7,363 nt of DNA. Source: an uncultured Bacteroidales bacterium (lineage in GTDB: Bacteria; Bacteroidota; Bacteroidia; Bacteroidales; Paludibacteraceae). The stretch lies in the NCBI GenBank assembly GCA_937886455.1, contig CALGCU010000157.1, positions 1 to 7,363 on the forward strand, in the 5' to 3' direction. Position 1 is the stretch's first letter; each line of letters starts with the position of its first letter. Shown one piece after another: positions 1 through 6,106 of the stretch. The notes under the pieces were generated by a model. It was not told the origin of the DNA. It ran no database searches and worked only from the letters and a program-made list of their open reading frames with translations. The position numbers and the translations under genes were made by a program.

Positions 1-160
1 TTGCATAATCAAGGTAATTGTCAAAAGCAGTAAGAATCATAATACAGATTTTAGGATTAATTTCTTTTAGCTTCTGCGAAAGCTCTATTCCACTTATTCC
101 TGGCATTTCAACATCAACTATAGCAATATCATAACTATTCTTTTCGGTCAATATAAGTAT
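1..160 (-). pseudogene. Response-regulator receiver-domain fragment
   Basis: The reverse strand reads as the middle of a CheY-like receiver domain. A beta-3 strand with the phosphoacceptor aspartate (DIAIVDVEMPG) is followed by GIELSQKLKEINP, then a beta-4 strand ending in the conserved switch threonine (ICIMILTAF) and DNYLDYA, where the window ends. The N-terminal third with the acidic pocket is missing: upstream of about base 150-170 the reading becomes unlike a receiver (LYPMILILTEKN) and a different gene begins. The conserved lysine, if present, would lie beyond the left edge. The DVEMPG style fits LytTR- or YesN-type regulators, but no output domain is visible. The sliver is more A+T-rich than the rest of the window. 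The domain call is firm; the right-hand boundary is approximate. It is a gene remnant or a piece of another genome joined at a contig end. Confidence 0.75.
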
Positions 161-164
161 CATT

Positions 165-345
165 GGATACAAAAATTCCATCTTTAATGGTTTTAACTTG
201 AGTGTAGAATTGCTTATATGTAGTTTGAATACCAAAAACGCCATTTTCATCTGGAATTAGATTTTTAAATTCAATCTTTTTGCCATCCCTTAAAACAACC
301 ATATCAAGAGGTTTGTAAGGATCTGAAATTGCATTTGCTAAAGAA
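165..345 (-). pseudogene. PDZ-like fragment, possibly from an RseP-type site-2 protease
   Basis: An open reverse-strand stretch of about 60 residues reads ANAISDPYKPLDMVVLRDG, then KKIEFKNLIPDENGVFGIQ, then TTYKQFYTQVKTIKDG. The pattern of a helix, then V-x-R-D-G-K, a short beta strand, P-D-E-N-G and a G-I strand is typical of the PDZ domains in RseP/RIP zinc metalloproteases of the inner membrane. The diagnostic HExxH and LDG motifs are not present in so short a piece, so the family call is tentative. In this frame there is a TAG just upstream (right) of the segment, and translation downstream runs into the receiver-domain sliver and stops at TAG (135-137). Both ends are therefore abrupt and no start codon fits. 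It could be a PDZ domain from another protein. Confidence 0.4.
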
Positions 346-460
346 ATTGGAGTTGTTTCAATAGGCTATGCAGATGGAATAATAAGGAAAAATACTAATC
401 GCTTTGTTTTTATAAATGATAGAAAATATCAAGTAGTTGGAAATATATGTATGGATATGT
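337..460 (+). pseudogene. alr: Alanine racemase C-terminal-domain fragment
   Basis: The forward strand reads AKEIGVVSIGYADGI, then a basic stretch, then RFVFINDRKYQVVGNICMDM. This matches the C-terminal beta domain of PLP-dependent alanine racemase: the IGYADG-x-x-R block (its tyrosine acts as catalytic base in the family), the strand with x-x-I-N-x-R, and the V-V-G-N-I-C-M-D-M block near the active site. The enzyme makes D-alanine for peptidoglycan. Only about 40 of roughly 370 residues are present, with no PLP-lysine domain and no natural start or stop. To the left the sequence changes to an RseP-like reading on the other strand. To the right, soon after ICMDM, it changes to the antisense of a TamB-like gene. 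The motifs make the family secure; the ends are estimates from where the similarity to the family fades. Confidence 0.8.
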
Positions 461-2567
461 TGTTTATTTGTAGTTTCCCAACTAAAACTTTAGGTATGCC
501 AACACGTAAATCATATTGGTTGTCTTTTTCAGAAATGTACCCCTTTATGAGTGAAACGTCAGATACACGAACCGGTAGTTCCAATGCTTGTGTTAAGTCG
601 TATGTGTCGTTTAGTTGTATGCTAAAGTCTATTTCATTTTGTGTAGTGCTTTCTTGTATAAGTTCCTTTTGTGATGTACTAAACAAAGATGGTAGTTGTT
701 CAGCAACGAGACGTTGGAATGTTATAGGAAGTGAACTATATTTATACGCACCGGTGAAATGGGCTTTTACAAGGTCTGATTGCACCAATACCTGCGTGGT
801 TGTAGGAGTGGTGGTAGAAGATACGTTGATGTTGTTGAGTGTAAATACTTTGTCAGCATTGCGGAAGGTAAGACTATCCAATAGGATGTAACCATTCAAG
901 TTATCCAATGAATTTCCTTTCATATTGACATTCACTTTACATTGTAAATCAGAGTCTGTGTATTTATCTACAAAGTGCAGTGCATGTAAGTTGGCTTTGT
1001 CTAAAGAGAGATCAAATCGGTATTCCGGGAGTGATTGTGTGAGGTCTATCAATCCCTTAAAATCAGTAGATAAGTTGGGGTCGTCAATAGATAATTGTCC
1101 GTTAAAACCTTTAGGCGTGAAGTAGCCATCAGCATGAATACCGGTATAGGCATATCGGTTAAATTCCAGCAGGTCAATGTCGCCTTTTATAGTTCCGTGT
1201 AGTGGGTGTAGGGTGTCTTGCTGCACCTCACCACTCACATCCAAGGCAATATGTCCTAATGAGCGATCGCCGAGTAGATTGCCTATGTGGAAACGATTGG
1301 TTTTTACATTGCCGTTGAAGCGGAGTGATTGGAAATCGTCTTCTGCGTTTAACACCATGTTGAGTGATAATGCGCCAAGTTGAGTTTGTAGTTTCCCTAT
1401 TGCTTCTAAATGGTTGTACACACCGGAAATGTTTCCTTTGTATTGAATCTTTCCCATTGCCTGTATTGGCTGTGGTAGGGAGTAGGGTTTACCTTGTAAA
1501 TCAGATAAGAAGTCTTGCAATATATGTGGTGATACAGCCAGTTCATCAATTTTAGCATGAACTTTAGTGGCTAATAAATCAGGTAGCCCATCAAGTTTAA
1601 CCTGTCCCGACAAAACAGGGGGCTGATTATAATCAATGTGAATGTCATTTACCTGTAGATGGTTTATCTTTCCGCTGACAGATAGTTGCATTCTTACAGC
1701 CCCATTCAAAGAACTCAGAGTGGGGTGTATCATACAGAGGTCTTCCAAGTCAATCGTGCTGGGCTCGATGGGTAGTTGTACATAGAGATGGGCGATACCT
1801 TTCTCCTTTACCTCATCATAGTGTAGGAGAATACTATCTGTTTGAATATGACTATGTGCCATCTGCAATGTTATCGGTGCTATGGTGGCTTTCGAGTGGT
1901 TGGCTTGCACATGTGTGCTCAGTCGTTCTATGGTCAAGCCGCTTTTCTCTTTTCCACTGAGGTGATGAACAAAGGCTGCAAGCGAGTCTTTGGCAAAATA
2001 CCTTAGAGACAGGTGAGTCTCTATTTGCGACACATCAATGTCATACGGATTTAAAAAAGATAATGTGTCACAAGGATGTCGTTCATCGCGAAAGCGAAAA
2101 TGACTATTATGCAGATAGATGTCTTCTAATTGTAAGAGAATGTCTAACTCTTTCTTCTCAGAAGCGAACAGAGGTAGCATATATTGATAGTTGGCTACGC
2201 CGGCTGTGTCATATTCCAGAAAGATGTATGCAGAGTCAATGTCAAGTCGATTGATGATAAATTCTTTTTTGAAGAAACGCCAGAAGTCAAAATGAGCATC
2301 AATGTTTCCCAATGAAATCATTTCATGTTGATGTTGGTCGTGAATACGTAGGTCGTTCACAACTACGTGACTAAAGAAACGATAATCTAATCCCCCTATG
2401 CTTACTTCACTCCCTAAATACTCCGATAATTCAATAGCAGCCACTTGAGCAACAAGTGTTTGTATCTTTCTGTTTTGTAGGAAGATACACGCGGTGATGA
2501 GGATAAAAGCAAATAATCCAACAACCAAAGCTACTATTTTCAAGAATTTTTTTATAATTTTGGCCAT
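429..2567 (-). CDS. tamB: TamB/AsmA-like envelope assembly protein, 3'-truncated
   Basis: The reading frame has 712 residues. An N-terminal basic stretch and one membrane segment (about residues 9-30) anchor the protein in the inner membrane with the rest periplasmic. The remainder is a long series of beta-rich AsmA-type repeats starting with an early L-x-x-x-G-x-x-V-x-I-G-x-L block (about 47-60) and a linked repeat with FFKKEFIINRLDIDSAYIFLE. TamB-family proteins form a groove thought to move lipids or help outer-membrane protein assembly; in Bacteroidota they are usually about 1,400-1,700 residues. Here the second half, including the conserved C-terminal DUF490/TamB domain, is missing. The last roughly 10 residues are encoded antisense to the alanine-racemase sliver, so the stop at 429-431 is accidental and the genuine gene sequence ends near base 460. 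The ATG at 2567 is chosen because the membrane anchor follows at once and a promoter lies just upstream. It is divergent from tsaD. Confidence 0.8.
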   Translation of the reverse strand: MAKIIKKFLKIVALVVGLFAFILITACIFLQNRKIQTLVAQVAAIELSEYLGSEVSIGGLDYRFFSHVVVNDLRIHDQHQHEMISLGNIDAHFDFWRFFKKEFIINRLDIDSAYIFLEYDTAGVANYQYMLPLFASEKKELDILLQLEDIYLHNSHFRFRDERHPCDTLSFLNPYDIDVSQIETHLSLRYFAKDSLAAFVHHLSGKEKSGLTIERLSTHVQANHSKATIAPITLQMAHSHIQTDSILLHYDEVKEKGIAHLYVQLPIEPSTIDLEDLCMIHPTLSSLNGAVRMQLSVSGKINHLQVNDIHIDYNQPPVLSGQVKLDGLPDLLATKVHAKIDELAVSPHILQDFLSDLQGKPYSLPQPIQAMGKIQYKGNISGVYNHLEAIGKLQTQLGALSLNMVLNAEDDFQSLRFNGNVKTNRFHIGNLLGDRSLGHIALDVSGEVQQDTLHPLHGTIKGDIDLLEFNRYAYTGIHADGYFTPKGFNGQLSIDDPNLSTDFKGLIDLTQSLPEYRFDLSLDKANLHALHFVDKYTDSDLQCKVNVNMKGNSLDNLNGYILLDSLTFRNADKVFTLNNINVSSTTTPTTTQVLVQSDLVKAHFTGAYKYSSLPITFQRLVAEQLPSLFSTSQKELIQESTTQNEIDFSIQLNDTYDLTQALELPVRVSDVSLIKGYISEKDNQYDLRVGIPKVLVGKLQINNISIHIFPTT

Positions 2568-2579
2568 TATTTCACGTTA

Positions 2580-2612
2580 CAAAGATAGTGCAAGGTGAGT
2601 GAAATAGCAAAA
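2580..2612 (-). promoter_or_regulatory. Bacteroidota-type promoter for the TamB-like gene
   Basis: On the reverse strand a perfect -7 box TATCTTTG (2580-2587, consensus TAnnTTTG) lies 20 nt from a -33 box TTTTG (2608-2612, consensus TTTG). Both match the primary sigma factor consensus known for Bacteroides. Transcription would begin near 2576, leaving a leader of only about 9 nt before the ATG at 2567. The -7 box sits inside one copy of a 21-nt repeat, so the repeat element appears to supply the promoter. Confidence 0.65.
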
Positions 2613-2678
2613 TAAGCTTGCTTAATTTTGTATTTCCGAACCGCCGCCTATATATTAAAAGATAGTGCAAGGTGAGTG
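2581..2678. repeat. Palindromic intergenic element flanked by 21-nt direct repeats (copy 1)
   Basis: A 21-nt sequence (core GATAGTGCAAGGTGAG) occurs at 2581-2601 and again, identical, at 2658-2678, a period of 77 nt. Between them lies an imperfect inverted repeat centred on AAGCTTGCTT (arms about 2601-2616 and 2620-2636, GAAATAGCAAAAT pairing with ATTTTGTATTTC with bulges), followed by CCGAACCGCCGCC. The left 21-mer carries the -7 box of the TamB-like gene on the reverse strand; the right copy has a decayed version (TATCTTTT). The right-hand arm of the palindrome also contains a forward TAATTTTG (2623-2630), which could serve tsaD with a leader of about 100 nt, though no convincing -33 box accompanies it. 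From memory, elements of this design recur between genes of Bacteroidales. Confidence 0.7.
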
Positions 2679-2735
2679 GAAACATTTCATTGCTTAGTCA
2701 TTCTTCTCTCCTTCTCTATATAAAACCAATAGATA

Positions 2736-3758
2736 ATGGATAAAGTTTACATACTGGCAATAGAATCTTCATGTGACGACACATCAGCCGCAGTGTTAGT
2801 CAATAATTGCTTGTTGGCTAATGTCACAGCAAGTCAGGCCGTGCATGAAGCCTATGGTGGAGTTGTACCGGAACTGGCTTCTCGAGCTCATCAACAAAAT
2901 ATCATTCCTGTGGTGGATGCGGCCATTAAAAAGGCGGGGATAGACAAGTCACAACTTTCTGCTGTTGCCTTTACGCGTGGTCCGGGTTTACTCGGTTCTT
3001 TGTTGGTGGGTACATCCTTTGCCAAAGGTCTGGCTCTCTCTCTCAACATTCCCATGATTGATGTCAATCATTTGCAGGCTCATGTACTTGCTCACTTCAT
3101 TACACAAGTCGGTCAAGAGGAACATTCTCCCGGTTTTCCTTTCTTGTGTTTGTTAGTGTCCGGGGGTAACTCTCAAATCATTCAGGTGAATGCCTATGAT
3201 GATATGAAGATAATCGGTCAAACTATTGATGATGCAGCAGGTGAGGCCTTTGATAAATGTGCCAAAGTGATGGGACTGCCTTATCCCGGAGGTCCTCACA
3301 TTGACCGATTAGCCCAACAAGGTAACCCGGAACGCTTTACTTTTGCCAAACCCAATATCGCTGATTATGATTATAGTTTTAGTGGATTAAAAACCTCTTT
3401 CCTCTATTTTCTGCGCGATAATCTAAAGGAAAATCCCGATTTCATCCGGCAAAATCTTCCTGATTTATGTGCCTCTTTGCAGAAGACAGTTGTAGATATC
3501 CTGATGAAAAAACTCATCAAGGCAGCAAGAGACTTGAAGATTTCGCAAGTAGCAGTGGCAGGAGGAGTGTCTGCTAATTCCGGTCTTCGCCAAGCCATGC
3601 TTCAGGCAGGAGAAAAGTACCATTGGGATGTCTTTATACCCCCACTTGGATACACCACTGACAATGCAGCTATGGTGGGTATTACAGGGTATTTTAAGTA
3701 TCAAGATAAAAAGTTTTGTTCCATAGACGCTGCCCCATTTGCAAGAGTGGAAATATGA
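2736..3758 (+). CDS. tsaD: tRNA N6-adenosine threonylcarbamoyltransferase TsaD
   Basis: TsaD (Gcp/YgjD/Kae1 family) transfers the threonylcarbamoyl group from threonylcarbamoyl-AMP to A37 of ANN-decoding tRNAs, forming t6A with TsaB and TsaE in the cytoplasm. The 340-residue length is normal. ASKHA-fold and family motifs appear in order: ESSCDDT (10-16), GGVVPELASRAH (41-52), the metal-binding pair His112/His116 in NHLQAHVLAH, the nucleotide loop LLVSGGNSQ (139-147), GEAFDKCAKVMGLPYPGGP (169-187), SFSGLKTS (214-221), VAGGVSANSGLR (274-285) and the third metal ligand Asp309 in TTDNAAM. Nothing is missing. The ATG at 2736 places the first beta strand right after the start, as in homologues. The stop TGA overlaps the start of the downstream exosortase gene (ATGA), implying co-transcription and translational coupling. 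The gene is divergent from the TamB-like gene. Confidence 0.97.
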   Translation: MDKVYILAIESSCDDTSAAVLVNNCLLANVTASQAVHEAYGGVVPELASRAHQQNIIPVVDAAIKKAGIDKSQLSAVAFTRGPGLLGSLLVGTSFAKGLALSLNIPMIDVNHLQAHVLAHFITQVGQEEHSPGFPFLCLLVSGGNSQIIQVNAYDDMKIIGQTIDDAAGEAFDKCAKVMGLPYPGGPHIDRLAQQGNPERFTFAKPNIADYDYSFSGLKTSFLYFLRDNLKENPDFIRQNLPDLCASLQKTVVDILMKKLIKAARDLKISQVAVAGGVSANSGLRQAMLQAGEKYHWDVFIPPLGYTTDNAAMVGITGYFKYQDKKFCSIDAAPFARVEI

Positions 3759-4327
3759 AAAAACTCCAACAAATATACTCCGGTCTTCGTCCTTATGCCG
3801 ATGTGATTCGTTTTATGGTCGTTCTGTTAGTGGGTAATGCACTGTGGAAACTGACTTTTCAAGGCGATGAAGCAGGTAATTACATCACTTTCTTAGGCAA
3901 CGACCTTACCTATTTCTTCTCGGTTGCATCGGCTCATGTGGCAAAAGCGTGTTACATGGTGGTGCATGCTTTTGAAGATACGGCTCAATTGGTTTACGGT
4001 CACATCATTACATTCCCCAATAATACCACCATATCTGTTGTCTGGGGTTGTTCCGCAGTGAAACAAGGCCTATTATTCACGTTGATTATGCTTTGTGCAA
4101 GAGGAAAATGGGTGCACAAATTATGGTTTATCCCCTTAGGCTGGTTGATGGTTTATGCGTTTAATATCATGCGTATCTCTATCATTGCCCTCTTGATACA
4201 CCATCATCCCACATGGTTTGAGTTCCTGCATGCATATCTCTTTAAATACCTTTTCTATGGTATGATTTTTGTCTTGTGGGTGGTTTGGACGGAACGTTTT
4301 ACTAACCAAAGTAGCAAAGAAAAATAA
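3755..4327 (+). CDS. Exosortase/archaeosortase-family membrane cysteine protease
   Basis: This 190-residue protein is very hydrophobic, with about five or six membrane segments (roughly 16-31, 53-75, 93-114, 122-150 and 160-179). It carries the three hallmark residues of the exosortase/archaeosortase superfamily in the right order and context: Cys99 in VVWGCSAVKQ, Arg140 in FNIMRISIIALL and His159 in EFLHAYLFKYLFYG, each at a membrane boundary. Known members are transpeptidases that cut C-terminal sorting tails of exported proteins and pass them to surface attachment or glycosylation. The size matches the minimal family core (as in XrtF-like forms) without extra domains. The start at 3755 is preferred over an in-frame ATG at 3716 because it gives a 4-nt ATGA overlap with tsaD and a typical Met-Lys-Lys start. 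No protein with a C-terminal sorting tail is encoded nearby, so its substrate is unknown. The family assignment is strong, the subfamily is not resolved. Confidence 0.87.
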   Translation: MKKLQQIYSGLRPYADVIRFMVVLLVGNALWKLTFQGDEAGNYITFLGNDLTYFFSVASAHVAKACYMVVHAFEDTAQLVYGHIITFPNNTTISVVWGCSAVKQGLLFTLIMLCARGKWVHKLWFIPLGWLMVYAFNIMRISIIALLIHHHPTWFEFLHAYLFKYLFYGMIFVLWVVWTERFTNQSSKEK

Positions 4328-4349
4328 CAATTAGGTTATCACCCGCATA

Positions 4350-4381
4350 TTTGCAGTGTGGGATATATTATGCTACAATAA
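4350..4381 (+). promoter_or_regulatory. Possible promoter for the antiporter gene
   Basis: In the 63-nt gap after the exosortase gene a TTTG (4350-4353) is followed, 20 nt later, by TACAATAA (4374-4381), which matches only the TA and part of the T-rich half of the Bacteroidota -7 consensus. The ATG of the antiporter lies 9 nt further on. The spacing is right but the -7 box is poor, so read-through from tsaD remains possible. Confidence 0.25.
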
Positions 4382-4390
4382 CTTATAAAT

Positions 4391-5881
4391 ATGGATTTAT
4401 CAATAGAATTTTTTCTGCTAATAGCTTCTTTATTACTGTTTTTTAGTCTTGTAATTGGCAAGACAGGTTACAAATACGGCGTACCCACCCTTTTGTTATT
4501 TTTAATCATAGGGTGTATTGCCGGCACAGATGGCTTAGGACTCATTGATTTTAACTCTCCACAGATGGCGCAATACATCGGGGTGATTGCCCTCAATGTC
4601 ATCCTTTTCTCCGGTGGTATGGATACGCGTTTTGCCGAAATACGCCCCGTGTTGGTTCCCGGTGTACTTTTAGCAACAGGTGGTGTTTTGCTCACAGCTT
4701 TGCTCACAGGAGGGTTCATCTATCTTATCACAAACAACCTGTTTCACTCTATCACACTCACCTTAGTCGAGTCACTTCTTCTGGCAAGTATTATGGCTTC
4801 CACCGACTCCGCTTCTGTATTCTCCATTTTGCGTTCCAAAGGTCTTCATCTCAAGGAAAATATGCGTCCTCTTTTGGAGTTGGAAAGTGGTAGTAATGAC
4901 CCGATGGCATATATGCTCACAATTGTGATGTTACAACTACTCAACTCCCCCGACATAAGCGGATGGGCTGTGCTTGGACTCTTGGCTAAACAACTATGCT
5001 TGGGAGGACTCTGTGGTGTTGTTTTAGGAAAAATCGCCGTTAGGATAATCAATCGCATAAATCTCAACAACGACGCACTTTATTCCGTCCTGCTTTTCAC
5101 CATTATGCTCTTCCTTTTTGGCTTTACCAGTTTTGTTGGAGGAAATGGCTATTTGGCTGTATATGCAGGTGGTCTTTTTGTAGGTAACAGTCGCTTTGTT
5201 CACAAGCGTAGTTCGCTCAAATTCTTTGATGGGCTCACATGGCTATGCCAAATTGTGATGTTCCTTTCTTTAGGACTCTTGGTTAATCCTTCAGAACTAT
5301 TGCCTGTGGCTGGTGTCGGATTGCTTATAGCTATTTTCATGATTATTATAGCCCGCCCCTTGGCGGTTTTTGCATGCCTGTCTCCCTTCAAGAGATTTTC
5401 ATTCAAGGGCAAGTTGTTTGCTTCTTGGGTAGGACTCCGTGGTGCTGTGCCCATTATCTTTGCCACCTATCCATGGATTGAAGGCGTACCACATGCTAAA
5501 ATGATGTTTAATATCGTGTTTTTCATCACTATTCTATCACTTATTTTGCAAGGCACATTTATTGCAAAACTCGCTCATTGGCTACATCTTGATTTGCCTA
5601 TGCCACAGAAAAATCAACTCAAAGAATTTGATGTTGAGTTCTCAGATGACATCAAATCAGCCATGTGCGAAATGAAGGTCAATGCAAAGATGCTGGAAGA
5701 TGGCAATAGGTTGATGGATATTGCACTTCCCGACCACACACTCGTGGCAATGGTAAAACGAAGTGAACGTTACTTTATCCCCAGAGGAAACACTCGTCTT
5801 GAAATCGGAGATGTCATTCTTCTCATCACAGACGATGAACAAGCGATGAGAGAAACCATGCAGTCATTACATGTTCAGTAA
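4391..5881 (+). CDS. CPA1-type potassium (or sodium)/proton antiporter with TrkA-C domain
   Basis: The 496-residue protein has an N-terminal membrane domain of about 12-13 segments (residues 4 to about 400) and a soluble C-terminal tail. Family marks are the STDSASVFS segment (137-145), the ion-binding Asn169-Asp170 pair in LLELESGSNDPMAYML, the glycine-rich GGNGYLAVYAGGLFVGN (250-266) and the GLRGAVPI block with Arg350. The tail from about 410 to 490 (ending LEIGDVILLITDDEQAM) resembles the RCK-C/TrkA-C ligand-binding domain that controls K+ transporters. This architecture is that of NhaP2/CvrA-like K+/H+ antiporters, which exchange cytoplasmic cation for external protons in pH and osmotic balance. 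E. coli NhaP2 is longer because it has a further C-terminal domain, absent here. K+ versus Na+ preference cannot be read from the sequence. It follows the exosortase gene by 63 nt and ends before a strong terminator. Confidence 0.9.
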   Translation: MDLSIEFFLLIASLLLFFSLVIGKTGYKYGVPTLLLFLIIGCIAGTDGLGLIDFNSPQMAQYIGVIALNVILFSGGMDTRFAEIRPVLVPGVLLATGGVLLTALLTGGFIYLITNNLFHSITLTLVESLLLASIMASTDSASVFSILRSKGLHLKENMRPLLELESGSNDPMAYMLTIVMLQLLNSPDISGWAVLGLLAKQLCLGGLCGVVLGKIAVRIINRINLNNDALYSVLLFTIMLFLFGFTSFVGGNGYLAVYAGGLFVGNSRFVHKRSSLKFFDGLTWLCQIVMFLSLGLLVNPSELLPVAGVGLLIAIFMIIIARPLAVFACLSPFKRFSFKGKLFASWVGLRGAVPIIFATYPWIEGVPHAKMMFNIVFFITILSLILQGTFIAKLAHWLHLDLPMPQKNQLKEFDVEFSDDIKSAMCEMKVNAKMLEDGNRLMDIALPDHTLVAMVKRSERYFIPRGNTRLEIGDVILLITDDEQAMRETMQSLHVQ

Positions 5882-5917
5882 TATCCTTGTCTGGTAAAAT
5901 TCATCATAATAAAATTT

Positions 5918-5955
5918 GCGGCATTATGGTATTCATAATGTCGCAACTATTTTTT
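5918..5955 (+). terminator. Intrinsic terminator after the antiporter gene
   Basis: An 11-bp stem (5918-5928 with 5934-5944, all Watson-Crick except one G-U) encloses a 5-nt loop GTATT and is followed after a short spacer by six T (5950-5955). It lies 37 nt beyond the antiporter stop. On the reverse strand the same hairpin is followed by a weaker AAATTTTATT, so it could also stop transcription of the convergent tRNA gene. Confidence 0.8.
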
Positions 5956-5956
5956 G

Positions 5957-6028
5957 TAGTCCCGCCGGGAATCGAACCCGGATCAACGGTTTAGGAAACC
6001 GCGATTCTATCCATTGAACTACAGGACC
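5957..6028 (-). tRNA. tRNA-Arg (anticodon CCU, reads AGG)
   Basis: The reverse strand folds into a complete cloverleaf of 72 nt. The acceptor is GGTCCTG paired with CGGGACT plus discriminator A. The D-arm is GTTC/GAAT. The anticodon arm is GCGGT-TTCCTAA-ACCGT with CCT at the anticodon, followed by a short variable loop. The T-arm is CCGGG-TTCGATT-CCCGG. CCU decodes AGG, so the tRNA carries arginine. The 3' CCA is not encoded (the sequence continues CAAAAAA), so it must be added by the CCA-adding enzyme. As drawn, the first acceptor pair is G1-U72 and the sixth is U6-G67. It has its own promoter and converges on the antiporter terminator. Confidence 0.93.
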
Positions 6029-6047
6029 CCTTTTTATTTTCAAGGTG

Positions 6048-6080
6048 CAAAAGTAGTCAATATTTCCTATAGTTGCCAAA
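6048..6080 (-). promoter_or_regulatory. Bacteroidota-type promoter for tRNA-Arg
   Basis: On the reverse strand a perfect -7 box TACTTTTG (6048-6055) is separated by 21 nt from a -33 TTTG (6077-6080). Transcription would start near 6044, about 16 nt ahead of the mature 5' end. The whole promoter lies in the 78-nt gap between the lipoate-ligase stop and the tRNA. Confidence 0.7.
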
Positions 6081-6106
6081 TATAGACACAAATTTTACAT
6101 CTTTGC

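Noticed and set aside
451..1555. Several forward reading frames of 60-146 codons
   Set aside because: All are antisense to the TamB-like gene. Only the first bases of the one starting at 451 are meaningful, as the end of the alanine-racemase sliver (MDM).
2487..2496. Lipobox-like ITAC in the TamB-like N-terminus
   Set aside because: The sequence after the Cys stays hydrophobic (IFLQ) and the segment fits an ordinary signal anchor, as in TamB proteins; the lipobox match is short enough to be chance.
3716..3754. Upstream in-frame start adding 13 residues to the exosortase
   Set aside because: The extra residues are mainly an out-of-frame reading of the tsaD 3' end; the ATG at 3755 gives the usual ATGA overlap and a typical N-terminus.
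5957..6028. tRNA-Arg as an integration (att) site
   Set aside because: No second copy of the tRNA 3' end and no integrase gene is present in the window; neighbours are ordinary chromosomal genes.
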